DNA of 64,000 bases from Prinsepia uniflora (GCA_032719365.1 CM064873.1:6110501-6174500), one strand, 5' to 3'. Shown: positions 35,109 through 48,131, counted from the first letter of the stretch. Numbers and translations are program-made. The notes: generated from the letters alone by a model not told the origin.

Positions 35109-35850
35109 TTACATTAGTCAAATAAAATCCATCGGAAAGAATTAACAAAAATAACGATAGGAATTGCGGAGTTACGTTATGACAGTGAATAGTTAAAAAG
35201 ATGTTTGTCGAGATGTAAGCACGTAATCTCTTTACATTTCTTAATGGTTAAGACTCATATTTTAAATATAATCATCATATTCAATACTTTCTTAGTCCAA
35301 TTTGAAGTATTAGTGAATCCGTAATTAAAATTTTGGACATCATTAACAAAAACACAAATCAAGGACAGGGCCAATAAAACATCAAACATCAATTTTTCAG
35401 TACACTAACATATACAAGCTGAAAGATGCTAGCAGTAGCCTTCATTAGGCATGAAACTCTTAACACTCATATTGTGCGTGGGGACATCACATATTCTACC
35501 AGCTACTCAATTGTTTATGAATCTTGACATTGTTAGACGACCTACCACCCTTGTCTTTGTAGCTATTTCGAATCGAATGGAGAATCAGCTTCGATTCTGT
35601 CTGGTTCTCAGCCTCAAGTTCGTTTTGAGCTGAAATCTAATTGGATCAATTTGGTATAGTTTAGGCCGATTTAATCGATTTTTTTCTTTGTTGAGAGTAG
35701 AGAGAAATCGATGGGGTTTGAAGACGGAGGAAGAGATTGAGGCCTTAGGGAGAGAGGGATTGAGGGAAATATAGATAGAAAGATTGACTCGAAGAATGAA
35801 GATTAAAGAATGAATTTGAAGGAGAGATCAAGGGAGAGATCAACTCAAGG
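35109..35850. other. Unassigned sequence upstream of the heat-shock gene
   Basis: No recognisable gene. The part at 35690-35850 is purine-rich (GAAGAATGAAGATT and similar) and resembles 31960-32060 on the other side of the gene, so the island may be flanked by copies of one degraded repeat. Confidence 0.35.
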
Positions 35851-36481
35851 GTAAGTGAACCACCCCATCCTAGAAAGTCCACTTATGGCACGAAGATTGA
35901 GGTGGGCTAGCCGACAGCTGGACGATGACGTCCAGATGATGAGGCCATTTAAATTAAAACGACGCGTTTTAGAGAGTCGGGTGAAACCTTAACCTACCCG
36001 GTGAAAACTGAGTACATTTCACTAGACAACGGAATCTTAGAGTATGGACGTAATTAACTCATGATTATACACAAAAACCTTACCTGCAAATACCCGATTG
36101 TTCCATCAGCTTCAATGTAAACCCATTTTTAGTGAACAACATTTAACTCCTCGTTTTAGTATAAAACCCAAAACAGTTATAACATACTTGCACGTAATAC
36201 GAGAAATATAATATCAATCATTTAGTAATAATTCAAACGATGCAATCAGATGAGCCATGCAGAAACCATAAATATGTCACAATATCAACCTACATCATAA
36301 ATGCTCATGATTCGCTTCGAGTCTCATAGTCGGAACATACACTAAGTATCCTTACTCGGTACCACAACCACGTGAATACTAGGTGCCTTGCACCCTCACC
36401 TCATGTCCTCTAGAGCTCGGGGTACAAGCTTGTGGAATTTTAACTAGTATTACGAGCGACGCGGGTGATCAATCACGTGGA
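35851..36481. repeat. Host repeat copy B, interrupted by an LTR at 36482
   Basis: The last 222 bp (36260-36481) match 2948-3171, which shows the uninterrupted sequence TCACGTGGAGGCTGG at the point where the LTR inserted here. No coding signal. Confidence 0.6.
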
Positions 36482-39334
36482 TGTCAGGACCTGTCCCAAA
36501 TCTCCCCGAGATTAACGCAGGACGCGCCTGATCCCGTCAGACAAGGGAAAATTTCGATTTTAGCCCACTCGGGGCTTTAGAGAGCGCCAGGATCTGGAGG
36601 AGGAGTGTGATGTCTCGGTCTCTGCTACAGCCCGCATCCGCGATCAACCTGAAGGGCATTCAAAAACATTAAAAGTTGTGAGTGGACAAAACAAAGAATT
36701 TATCAAAACATTTTCACAAAAAGAAGATATTTATGCCTTTTACTAAAAAGCATGCATGCATTCGAAAACTATTTACCAAACCATTAGGGCCTTGACCCAA
36801 AATCGAAAATGAAACCAATCATACGGACCACTGCCTAAATCCATATGGGACTCAGCCCAAAACCAGTATGTATAACATATAACATATAATATAAATCACA
36901 TAACCAATCTTGTCACTGTTTCCAAAGCTACGCGCGTGCTACCTGGGGTCTCAAATCTCAAGTCTCCCAAGGGTCCACCCAGGTCAATGTCTATAGATCA
37001 ATGACCCTCCCTGAGGGTTATACTCCATAAGCCTTCTTGAGAGTAAGGTACCCAACGAGGGCGACTCCACTTAGTTAGTGCTCCGTGACTACTCTGGGAT
37101 CCACCCAGGCCAACGACCCTCTCCAGGATGGTATATGATATTCCAATTTGAAAACATTCTTAAAAACTTTCAAAGGATTCATGCCCAGTACCCATAAACC
37201 GTCATGAACCAGAAATCCATTTATGGGTCCCTGACCCGAAGTCACAAACGTAAACTAACTAGGCCTCAAGCCCGAACTCATGACTCAATTGGGCATCAAG
37301 CCCGATACCTCAGGGTCAGTCACGATTCCAATCGTAGTGATGCGTGCAACCATCCGTCTAGGACCACTCTCAATCCTGGTATGTTACCGTGAACATATCA
37401 ACCAATGCGACTACCTCTAGATCATGGTGCACACATCACCGATCGATATCCTAAACCTTCAGGACTCCGAAGTTGAGCCTCCAGTGGCTGCTCGACAACG
37501 ACACGTGCATCATGACCTCTCGGGAAGGAACACATCCTCGTCCGTCACCGTGCACATAGCACTCGTCGCGACCACAACTCAGACCCGTAGGTCACCAATA
37601 GGGCCATATGCCCATGACAAAACCAAATGGGTCTCATTCCCGAGTTTACCATTTCAAAACCAAACCCATTTCATTCAAATCGAAACGACAAACACGTATA
37701 AGCACCGTATAAATTGAAAACCTCGAAATACATGCAAATACATAAACACACACAAATGCACTCAAGGCATCTCAAAACATGTATTAAAACACTTATAAAG
37801 CATTTATGCATGCATCAATTTAGAAAGCAAGGTCCACTCACAAACCGTCGGAGCTGCTGCCTCGATACGTGTGCCATACGCCTCTCCTAGGCCAATCACC
37901 GTCTCTGGGGTTCCCAAACCTATCCAAATCACTTTAGAGGGTTACTAACTACTTAATTAACCCCTCATTAAAGCCCCGTAATTTTTTGGAATTTTTAACT
38001 ATTTTTAAAGTCGATCCTAAACCTTCGGACATCTCGAACTATATCGAGACGATGTCCGATTGACACGAAACCCATCCCAAAATTTTTGTTACATCAAATA
38101 GATGATTTCACATGTTAGAACCATCCCTAAAAAGTGGGCCACGCGCCCACACGCGCCGACAATAGCCCCTGCGCGTGGGTGCCACGCGCCCAGCTACAGG
38201 GTCGTCTCTGTCCTCGCGATGGCGGGTCCGACTGGTTCAACAGTTCGGCTGGTTCGACCGGTTCAACGATTCAGCTGGTCCAACTAGACCGATCTGACCG
38301 GTTCGACCCCATATCTTCTTCATTTTTCACCCATTCCAATTCTTATAGTTTCCTTTCTTCATTTCCTACCTAACCATGTCCTTAAATCCAAGAAACCAAG
38401 CCTAAAACCCATTGGTTCTGAAAACCATCTTGAACCTAAACTTCCATCCTAGGTTCTGGGCATTTCTAGAGGTCAAACCTTCATCCTAAGGGTCCCAATA
38501 TGTTCCTAGGATCACTAGAAGGAGATTGGGAGGATCAGTTTGGGTTAACTTGGCCGGAATTTGAATTCGGTGGGTAGCCACCGAAAACCTCCCAGCCGCC
38601 GTTATGGGCTGTTCAACAACTTTCCACCGCCCAAAACCTTCTCCTAAACTTCCTACCAATCCCCTAAACACATCCTAACCAACATCTAACTTCCTAAATG
38701 CCCCAATCCAAAAATCCAAATTCGAAATATAAAGGGGGGTTCGGGTTTACCTGTTTCCCGCGGTTTCCTCCGCCGTCCACGGTGGCGAGCCATCCTGCCA
38801 CCGTCCTCATGTGTTCCCATTCATCCTCAGCCTCGCTTGGCTTCACATGGATTCAATGGGAAAGGGTTTGGGTCTGGGGTTCATTGGGTTTGGATGTCGA
38901 TCGAATGAAACAGAACGGGGGAGTGGTTGCATGTGTCTGTGTAAGGGAAGCAATGGATGGGTGACACTTGTCACTCATCCATTAGGACTGGGGAAAAGAT
39001 ATGGGCCCCACTCAGGACAAAAGTCCACTTTTGCCTCGTAAAATGTGCCATCATGAATAGTGCTTCAGAACTTCCTTGAACTGTAACTTTTTCGTCGAAT
39101 GTCCGATTTTGACTTGCCGCCTGTCTACGGACTCGTACTGACCCAATCTACGTAACGGTCTTCGGCCTTCTTCCATATAACCTCTTGGGTCAAAAATTAA
39201 TTTTTTGCTCTCGTTCAGGGGTAGAATCGTAATTTCACCATGAATATCCGTTAATCCTCGACTAATTCCCAATTAGCCCCACTAATTCGTAATTAGTCTT
39301 AAACTAATCCTGAAATTCGGGACGGGTCGTTACA
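36482..39334 (-). repeat. LTR, minus orientation, 2853 bp
   Basis: Starts TGTCAGGACCTGTCCC and ends GACGGGTCGTTACA. It contains CTGAAGGGC (from 36651), GTGAGTGGAC, ATGCATGCAT, GTCCACTCAC (37831-37840) and the palindrome (38955-38980). The left flank is GTGGA, but the right flank is GTAG followed directly by LARD3, so no clean duplication is left. Probably a solo LTR with later rearrangement on the right. Confidence 0.83.
38955..38980. promoter_or_regulatory. 26-bp palindrome, LTR copy
   Basis: GGATGGGTGACA, CT, TGTCACTCATCC: the minus-strand form of the conserved palindrome, one mismatch. Confidence 0.6.
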
Positions 39335-39932
39335 GTAGTGACAGGACCCATCCCAATCCTCCCGGGATTAACGCGGGATGACCGTGCTCTTGTCTGACAC
39401 GAAGTGTCAGACAAGGGATATTTCCAACCTTTGCCCTCCCGGGCTATCAGAGCAAGCCAGGATCCGGAGGAGGCATGTGATATCTCGGTCTCTGCTACAG
39501 TCCACATCTATTGTCAACCTGAAGGGCAGTCAAAACATTAAAAGCTGTGAGTGGACAAAACAAGAGTTTATAAAAGCATTTCCATAAAGACATTTGTAAC
39601 CTTCACTAAAAATCCTACATGCATTCGAAAAACTTTTAACCAAATGAACCACATGTGGGAACTAAGCCCAAAACCATAATCAAATCAATAAGCGGGCCAC
39701 TGCCCAAATCCATAAAGGACTCAGCCCAAAACCATCATGAAACCAACCATACGGTGTAACGACCCGTCCCGAATTCCGGGATTAGTTTAGTGACTAATCT
39801 CGATTAGTGAGGTTGAACAGTGGTTAGTAGGGTGGAATCGGACAAATTGTGCAAAATGACCGTTTTGCCCCTGGTCGTGGGCAAAATGTTGACTTTTTGA
39901 TCGGGCGGTCAAATGGACTTTGACCGATGACC

Positions 39933-39954
39933 GTGACGTAATTCGGGACGTCAC
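39933..39954. promoter_or_regulatory. GTGACGT / ACGTCAC inverted pair
   Basis: GTGACGT (39933-39939) and ACGTCAC (39948-39954) are perfect inverted copies eight bases apart, flanked by W-box-like TTTGACC. TGACG is the core bound by TGA-type bZIP factors. Near-identical arrangements occur about 150-200 bp into most LTRs here. Confidence 0.5.
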
Positions 39955-40262
39955 GAGTTCATAGACAGGTGGCACGTTCGATTCCGACATTCGTAGAGAA
40001 AGTTATGGTGTTCGGAAGTTGAGGGGTATTTTGGTAATTTGGCTTATTAGGGGCCAAATGTTGACTTTTTGACCTGGAGGTCCGATGGACGAGGGCCAAG
40101 GACCGTTACGTAGGTATCGTCGATACGAATCCAACGACAGGCGGCATGCCGAAATCGGAGATTCGACGACAACGTTATGGTCAAGGAAACGAACTAACGA
40201 ACCGAGGCTCGGATTAAAATAATAATATAATAATGAATAGTGACTGTTGACCCTACACACCT

Positions 40263-40288
40263 GGATGAGTGACAAGTGTCACTCATCC
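40263..40288. promoter_or_regulatory. Perfect 26-bp palindrome in LTR
   Basis: GGATGAGTGACA, spacer AG, then its exact reverse complement. It is the best-preserved copy together with 55421-55446. Confidence 0.65.
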
Positions 40289-41561
40289 CTTGAAATCAGA
40301 ATCCATGTTTTTGGGGGAGACCTCATGATGATGTTTAATTAGTTTTTAATTAATTAATTAATCTTTTAATTTCCATTAATCTCCATATTTTCCTTAACCG
40401 TGTACAACCAAATCCAATACTCTCCCAACCAATTCCTCTTCCATTGCTGAACCTGAGAGTGTGAATTTGTGAGCGATTTGAGAGTGAATTCAACTGGGTA
40501 AACACGAGAGATTGACAGTGAGGAGGAACTGAGAATTCGAAAGATTAAGTTTTGGGAGGGAAAATCAAATTGGATGAATTGAGCTGCGATGATCGAATTG
40601 GAGCTTGGAAACATCTTACTGAGGTTGTGACGAGTCGATCCACGTCAAAAACGGGAAGAATTGGTGCCGTTTTGGCTCTGATCGAGCTTGGTGACAGAGG
40701 AAGAAATCGAGGATGAGTCGTGGAGTTTGGAGGTGCGATTGACTCAATTGTTGTGGGGAAATGACTCCTCATGATCCCACGATGCTTCTGGGTTCATCAA
40801 TTGAAGGAAACCGATCGAGATTGACAGAACTCCATTGTTGAACAGTGACGGTGCTCGAGCTTGAGTCGTGACGTTTGAGCACGGGTTTGATGCAATTGAT
40901 GTGGGGGAATTGTTCCTCATGGTCCATTGATGCTTCTGGAATCATCAATTGGATGAAACCTGCAGCAATTGAGGGAGTTCCATGATTGCACAGTAACCGG
41001 GTGTTCTTCGTTGATCATCGTTGAATCGTGGGAATCTGGGTAAGGATTTGTGTAATTGAGTTTACAGACTTGTAATTGGACTTAAGACGAAACTAACTGA
41101 ATGATCAATTGAAGGAATTAGGATCGAATTGACAGGATTGGAACCGGGTCGTCTCGCGGGTAAACTGGACCCGTTTACCAGACATACGGGTTAGATGGTG
41201 ACACTGTAGCAGGCGCGTGGGTTTCACGCGCAGCCACTCACGGCGGCGCGTGACGGCGCGTGGGCACGAATCTCGAGGTGAGGTCAACATGACTTCTGTC
41301 CTATTTAATGTAACGGACATTTTGGAATTGGTTTCGTGTCGATCGGACACCGTCTCTATATTGTTCGGGATATCCGAAGGTTTTAAATTAAGTTTAAAAA
41401 TAAGTAAAAATTCGGGAAAATTACGGGACTTTGATAGGATGTTAATGATGAGGTTAGTGACCATCTAATGTGATTTGGACAGGACTGGGAGTCCCGGTGA
41501 TAGTGGTGTGGCCCGGGAGGGCCGGTGGCACGCGTATCGAGGCACACGGTTAAAACGGTCT

Positions 41562-42911
41562 GTGAGTGGACTTTGGTTTTATAAATTCTATGCATGCTTA
41601 AATGTTTTATATGGATTATGGTTGTGATTGTGTGATGTTGATTTGGTTGTTGGTAAATTGTACGGTTTCACGTATTTCGAGGCGATTTACGTGCTTGCAC
41701 GTAAATCGAGGTTTTCTGATTTTACATGGATTTTCCATATTTATGATTTGGATATAATATGATGAAATGGTTTTGAAATTGGAAATATGAAATCGGGCTT
41801 GAGGCCCAATTATGTTGGAAATTTCGGACTTGGAGTCCATTTGAGAATCGGGCCGGTGGCCCAGTTGGTTAATGAAATCGGGCCAGGGGCCCAGTTGGTA
41901 TGAAATCGGGCTGAGACCCATTTGAGTTATGTTATCGGGCCAGGGGCCCAGTTGATTTACGAATTCGGGCCGTGGGCCCAGTGGGTTTATAATTCGGGCT
42001 GCGGGCCCAGTTGGTTTACAAATCGGGCCGTGGGCCCAGTGGTTCATAAAATCGGGCATGAGGCCCAGTTGGATAATAAATGTGATTTCGGGTCAGGGAC
42101 CCTATGTTTAATAATTGTGATTTTGGGTCAGGGACCCTAAATGGAATTATGTGGTTTTATGGAAATTTCGGGCAGGGCCCAATGGTAATAATGTGATAAA
42201 AGGATTTAATACAACTGTTTTCCATATACCATCTGGACACAAGGATATATGATGGTCTCCTCCAGATGTCTGGGACACTGGGGAAGTCACGGTGCATTGC
42301 CTGTGAGGGGTCATTATACGGAGCAGCCGGACCGTATGATGACTCAGGAGCAGGATTGCTATGATTGACGTCTGGGACGTCAGACATCAGGTATGTCAGA
42401 TTTATGGACCCGGAGAGACCCCGGGCAGCACGCGTAGCTTATGAAACCGTGAGATATGACGTCAGGGACGTCAAGCATCTGGGACGCTAAGCATCTGGAT
42501 GCTGGTGATGGTAATGGTAAAATATGGATTAATGAATAAAATGGCTTATTGGTTGGATATGTGTTATGTGGTAAAAATGGATTATTGGTTATGAAATGGT
42601 ATGTCGGGTCAGGGACCCTAAATTGTTTTGGATTTATGGATTGATGTTCATTTATGGTCGTGGGTGGTGACCCACATGGTTTTAATATGTATGGTGGTGG
42701 TATTCCACAGTTTGGGCTGAGTTCCCACACTTGGTTTTTGGTTAACGATTTTTGGGCTAAGGCCCTAATGGCTCGGTTGAGCAAACGTTTTGGTTACTGG
42801 TTTTGGTGGCATGCATACGTTTTTATTGGAGGGCATAAATGTCTTATAAATGTATTTGGTAAATTTATTGGTTTTTGTCCACTCACAGCTTTTGGTTTTA
42901 ATGCCCTTCAG
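41562..42911 (+). other. Candidate intron inside the solo LTR
   Basis: Starts GTGAGTGGAC and ends TTTAATGCCCTTCAG followed by GT. GTCCACTCAC (42877-42886), just before the acceptor, is the exact reverse complement of the donor sequence. The hairpin array lies between them. Compare 6354-7672. Confidence 0.35.
41795..42190 (+). repeat. Array of about thirteen short hairpin units
   Basis: Examples: GGGC-TTGAG-GCCC (41795-41807), GGAC-TTGGA-GTCC near 41826, GGGCC-AGG-GGCCC (41880-41892), GGGTC-AGG-GACCC (42090-42102). The flanks TCGG and CAGTTGG are constant while the arms vary in matched pairs. Confidence 0.75.
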
Positions 42912-43099
42912 GTTGATTACGGATGCGATTGCAGCAGAGACTGGGACATTGCACACCTCCTCCATCGATCCTTGCGCACTCTGGATGCCCCGTTGGGCAG
43001 TGGCTCTTGGTTATCCCTTGTCTGACACCCCTTGTTGGACGGGAGCAGGGCACATTCCACGGTAATCCCGGGGGGATTGGGATGGGTCCTGTCATACGG

Positions 43100-45200
43100 G
43101 GCACTGCCCAAAACCTGTGTAACCACACATCACATCTCATATATCATATCATATATCATATATACATATAGGTAATATCCTCCATGCCCAGTTCCCATAA
43201 ACCGTCATGCACCATAATGACATAACCAGGGTTCATGCCGGTTCCCATAAACTGTCATGTACCATAATGACATAACCAGGGTTCATGCCGGTTCCCATAA
43301 ACCGTCATGTACCATAATGACCAACCAAGGGTTCATGCCGGATCCCATAAACAGTCATGAACGAGGAAATCCATTTAAGGTTCCCGACTAGAAATCAAAA
43401 CCGTAAAGTAACCTGGGTCTCGTGCCCGAACATAGGACATCAGCTGGGCACCGTGCCCAATATCTGAGGTCATATGCTCGAGACAAAACCAAATGGGTTT
43501 CATACCCGAGTTTATCCTTTTGGAATCCAAATCTAATTCATTAAAACCAATAAGGAAATACAGACCCGTATAAGTACCGTATAAGGTCGAAACCTCAAAA
43601 TACGTGCTTATACGTAACCACATACAAATGCACCCATGGCATCATCAAACATGTAATAAAAAATATAATAAACATTTATGCATGCACCAATTTAGAAAAC
43701 CAAGGTCCACTCACAGACCGTCCGAGCTGCCGCCTCGATTTGCTTGCCATACGGCTCTCCCGAGCCAATCACCGTCACCGGGACTCCCGAACCTATCCAA
43801 ATCGTAATAGAAGGTTACTAACTACTTAATTAACCTCCCACTAAAGCCCCGTAATTTTCTGGAATTTTTAACTATTTTAAATCCCGAACCTAAACCTTCG
43901 GACGTCCCGAACTATATCGAAACGATGTCTGATTAACACGAAACCAGTCCCAAAATGTTCGTTACATCGAATAGATGAAATTACATGTTGGAACCACCCC
44001 CAAAGGAGTGACCACGCGCCCGTACGTACCCCTATAAGGGACTGCGCGTGGGCCTCACGCTCCCTGCATAGTTCCTTCTTCAACCTTGCGACGCCCGGTC
44101 TGAACCGGCCGGTCCTGTTCTCAGGTTTTGCTGGACCGGCGTGACCGGTCCAGCTTGATTTCTCCCTCATTTCCAGTTCGTTTACCTCCATTTCAATCCT
44201 AAAATTCCTCTTTTCTCCTTTCCTATCCATTCAAATGAAGAAAACTAAGGAAAACCCACAAAAACCCGTCCGTTCAATCCTCCCCTAATCGGTCTAAGTT
44301 TTCTGATTATCCCCAGGGCAGCACCGCCCTTCACAGCCATCAAAAACGGTCTACTCACTCTCCTAACATCCTAATAATCTCAACCAAACCATCCAAAATA
44401 GGCCCTAATGCAAAATTGAATTAAAATGAAAATGGGGCCTTACCGAGCTATCGGGCCTTCGTGGCCTTCACCACCGTGTACGGCGGCCCAGCTAGCACCC
44501 AGCCACCGTCCTCTGCCTCCTCAACCTCTCTCTCTCTCTCTGGCCTCACTCAAGATCATAAGGGATGAAGGTTTTGGGATTTTGGGTGAAATGAGATCAG
44601 GTGGGTTGTTTGGATGAATGGAAAGCGAGAAGATGATCGATGCATGTATGGGAATTAAGGGCCAGTGGGTGGGTGACACTTGTCACTCATCCATTGGGCA
44701 GGAACTAAATATCTGGGGCCCACTAGAATCCAAAAGTTAACTCATTTCGTAATTTGTGCAATAGTACCCTGAACCGTAACTTGGCCGACGAACGTCCGAA
44801 TTCGACGTGCCGCCTGTCTACATATTCGTATCGTCCCGATCTACATAATGGTCCTCGGCCCTCGGTCATCGGACCTCCTGGTCAAAAAGTCAACATTTGC
44901 CCCCTTTTTAACCATAATTACCAAAATGCCTTTAAACTTCCGAACGTCATAACTTCTTCCTCGAATGTCAGAATTGAATGTGCCACCTGTCTATGAACTC
45001 GTGACGTCCTAAACTATGTCACGGTCATTGGCCAAAGTCCGTTTAAGTGCCAGAATGAAAAGTCAACGTTTTACCCACGACTAGGGGCAAAATGGTCATT
45101 TTGCATCGTTCATCCGATTCCGCCCAACTAATCACTGATTAACCTCACTAACCATGATTAGTCACTAATCTAATCCTGAAATTTGGGACGGGTCTTTACA
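43100..45200 (-). repeat. LARD3 left LTR, larger part
   Basis: Continues the LTR that starts at 39339 and ends GACGGGTCTTTACA at 45200. It contains a 50-bp minisatellite, GTCCACTCACAG (43707-43718) and a near-perfect palindrome (44667-44692). The frame at 43877-44230 is not gene-like. Confidence 0.87.
43189..43370 (-). repeat. 50-bp minisatellite, three full copies plus a partial
   Basis: Units contain CCCATAAACCGTCATG, ACCATAATGACATAACC and GGTTCATGCC. The corresponding right LTR has four full copies. Confidence 0.85.
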
Positions 45201-46138
45201 ACATTCCCTCCTTAATTAATTTCGTCCTCGAAATTCCAACCGACCTAATTCCAACCGTTCTTCCCTCCTTAATTTAGTTTCGTTCTCGAAACTCCAATTA
45301 TCATGATTCCACAACCACCTCGTGGAAATAATTCAGTCTCACACACGTGTACACTCGTACACCAACTAACCAGAACAATACTTGTCTGCAACCAGACGTA
45401 CCACTAACACTCACGTCGCATTGACTACATTCGACCACGTCGAATGACAGTAATCATGAGTTCCGTACTAACACCACTTGTCAGTATCATAGCAACCTGA
45501 GTATCCTATGAGCTAACCACTTGTCAAATCTACCAACTCGTCGACACAACCAACTCGAAGGTTTCTTTCCCAATTACCAACCTATCCTGCTATCTGCTCC
45601 CACATGGAGTCACCAAATCTCACACAACGATCCTCGTTGACACATCCGACAAACTGTCACCACTTGACAGTCGTTAGTCGAAAACTGACACTATACTTCC
45701 TCGTGGTTACACTAACCACCAATTTAGTCAACCTGAGTAAACATTTACCACAAAGCACTCAACCTGTATGTAACTGAACCCATCAGAAATACCATGACCC
45801 AATGCACAATATCCAATGTCCAGTTCACGACCTCAACTAATCCAATGATATCGAAACTAAGCCGCCTACCAACACGCTCACCAACGTACCACTGGTATAA
45901 CCTATATACCGTCACCAGGCAACATTATTCTGCCTAGTATCGTACCTCGAACAACGTACAAGGTACGTACATCTACCCATAAATCAGACTACAACCACCT
46001 ACAACAACGACGACACACGACGGCCTAGGTCGTAGCCAAACACGTTTCAATAATGGAGTCCATCTGTCCAATCCAGTATTAGACAAATCGAACTCCGACT
46101 CACCCATTTCCAAATTCGAATCCGAAATCATTTCATTA

Positions 46139-46330
46139 AACTATTTCCAAAACCATAAGAATGGAAAATCAGAGTAAAATCGGAAAACCTCGATTTACGT
46201 GCAAGCACGTAAATCGCCTCGAAATGCGTGAAAGTATATAATTCACCAATATCCAAATCCATATCATATAATCACAATAATAATCCATATAAAACATTTA
46301 TGCATGCATCACAGTTTAGAAATCAAGGTC
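46139..46330 (-). repeat. LTR fragment embedded in the LARD3 interior
   Basis: AAAACCTCGATTTACGTGCAA, then CACGTAAATCGCCTCGAAATG and the TTTATGCATGCATC block match LTR sequence (compare 16310-16450 and 41640-41760 in reverse). The match stops at AAGGTCC, short of the ACTCACAGACC that normally follows. The other LARD interiors lack it at this place. Confidence 0.65.
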
Positions 46331-46727
46331 CTCCTCAAACAAGCCTACCTGAAACTCAGGAGGTATGGTCAACTGCAGTCAACCATAACCAATCCGAAAT
46401 GGATTCTCAAGTTCTGAGCTCATCCGGACATCATCCACCTGTTCGAGATAAGCCTAACTCACTACCAAGTTTGGCCATCGGTTTACACCGTATATGTAGG
46501 CACACTCATTCCGAGTGAAGTTCACGCGAGTCAAGGTTAAACCTTGTATACTATTTACGGATGTGCATAAACGGCCTCCAACACTCGCATCTCGTACCAC
46601 GAGTCTCAACTACTGCTGGATCTAATCCAGTCCATCACTATCCGTGATCCACTCCCGAACCACAGATACCGAACATATGCCCAACTTGACGGAGTCACAT
46701 CCCGACTCGTAACTCATCGTCATCACA

Positions 46728-46812
46728 ATCACCGGCACCAGCACCAGCACCAGTATCATCACTATCACCAGCACTAGTACCACCACTGTCACTATCACCA
46801 ACATCACCTGTC
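46728..46812 (-). repeat. CAC/CAG-rich degenerate microsatellite
   Basis: Runs of CACCAGCACCAG, TATCATCACTATCACC and similar. The equivalent stretch is present in LARD1 (8840-8890, as GTG/CTG) and LARD2 (20821-20960). Confidence 0.75.
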
Positions 46813-48131
46813 AGCATCAGCACAGAGTGTACAAATCAGACAACTCTGGATCTCCGCTCATACCGAGTGACGATCCCGTACCTCAGCTCAAATGGGGGAA
46901 ACTCTGCCTCCCTCGTACCCAACAACTCTAGGTATAGTCGCCCTGACAACTCGCACGAGAAAAGGAAACGTCCCCTGAATGTCCCCATCTCATTCTGCGA
47001 TCGCACTCAGCCGTAACTGAGTCGAATCCAAAATCACTGCTCGTATATATGCGTTACTCACCCACCTCGTATCATCGTCACGACTGACAATCCCATCGTC
47101 ACAATCGTCACGGCAACCTGAGTCTACTCGACCTGATAAGACTCGACTACGTCCATCGATAGTAGCGTCTTCCACAACCTCGTGCAGACCTAACTACCAG
47201 GCATCTCAATATCCAGACTCCGCATCCACGGAATCAACTGTCCATACTAATTACTCTGTATCCCCACCCTGGGATTCCATCGACAAGTACCAACCTTGAT
47301 AACTTGTCCAACCAATTTCTAACCTGTCGTAACTCAACTAAACCAAATGTCGTCTACCAGGTCATCCATGACCTTAGTTGTACCAACAATCTATCACAAC
47401 TAAATCAGTACGACAACCAACTAGGTTTAATCGATAAGTACAACCTCGACTGCAGAGTGCAGTCCCATAACAAGCTGCCATGACTCGACCGAACATGACC
47501 GATGGTCGATCCCGACTCCGAAAGTCGTCAAAGTCAAGCCACTCGCCAACTCACCTTTCCGAACCATACACTTAAGGTAAGGTTCCACGATCACACCTAG
47601 GGTCTCCCTGAACCCAACTGTGGAAAGCAGTAAAATCCACAATCTGACCTACCCTGCGGTCTTGACATCGTAAAGACGTCAATCTAATCCTACCGTCAAT
47701 CCAACTAGGATTACTCAAATCCGACTGCTAACTGCCATAAGTTCAACTAGAGTTCCACGAACTGGACTGCTCCCAGCGGTAAACCCATTCAACTCAACCA
47801 TATCCGATCATTAGATGGTCATAATTCTGAACTATGGTCAAAATGATCTTACGCCATCGTGAAAGATGATCCCAACTAACCATCTCACAATCAAAATGCT
47901 AACGTACTGTTACGTTCATCCTTTCATAGGGTCCCACACTGTCATCCACGACAGAACTATGGCAACCCCAGCATCAGATGCGGAACTAAGACATTCCACG
48001 ATTCAATCCTACTAACTATCGTACCGACACCCTAACTATCAGGTTGATAATGAACTGTAGCCCATTGAGATAACACATCCTCGACCTGTGTACATCGTAA
48101 GAGAAAACCGCGCCCTGATAGAGCAAACTGT

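Larger units (their letters stand above)
39755..43094 (+). mobile_element. Solo LTR, 3340 bp, plus orientation
   Basis: Flanked by TACGG at 39750-39754 and 43095-43099. It starts TGTAACGACCCGTCCC and ends GGGATGGGTCCTGTCA. Removing it restores ACCATACGGGCCACTGCCC, as in the right LTR of LARD3 (around 48521-48540). It has a perfect palindrome (40263-40288), the GTGACGT-N8-ACGTCAC pair (39933-39954), candidate splice sites and a long hairpin array. Confidence 0.93.
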
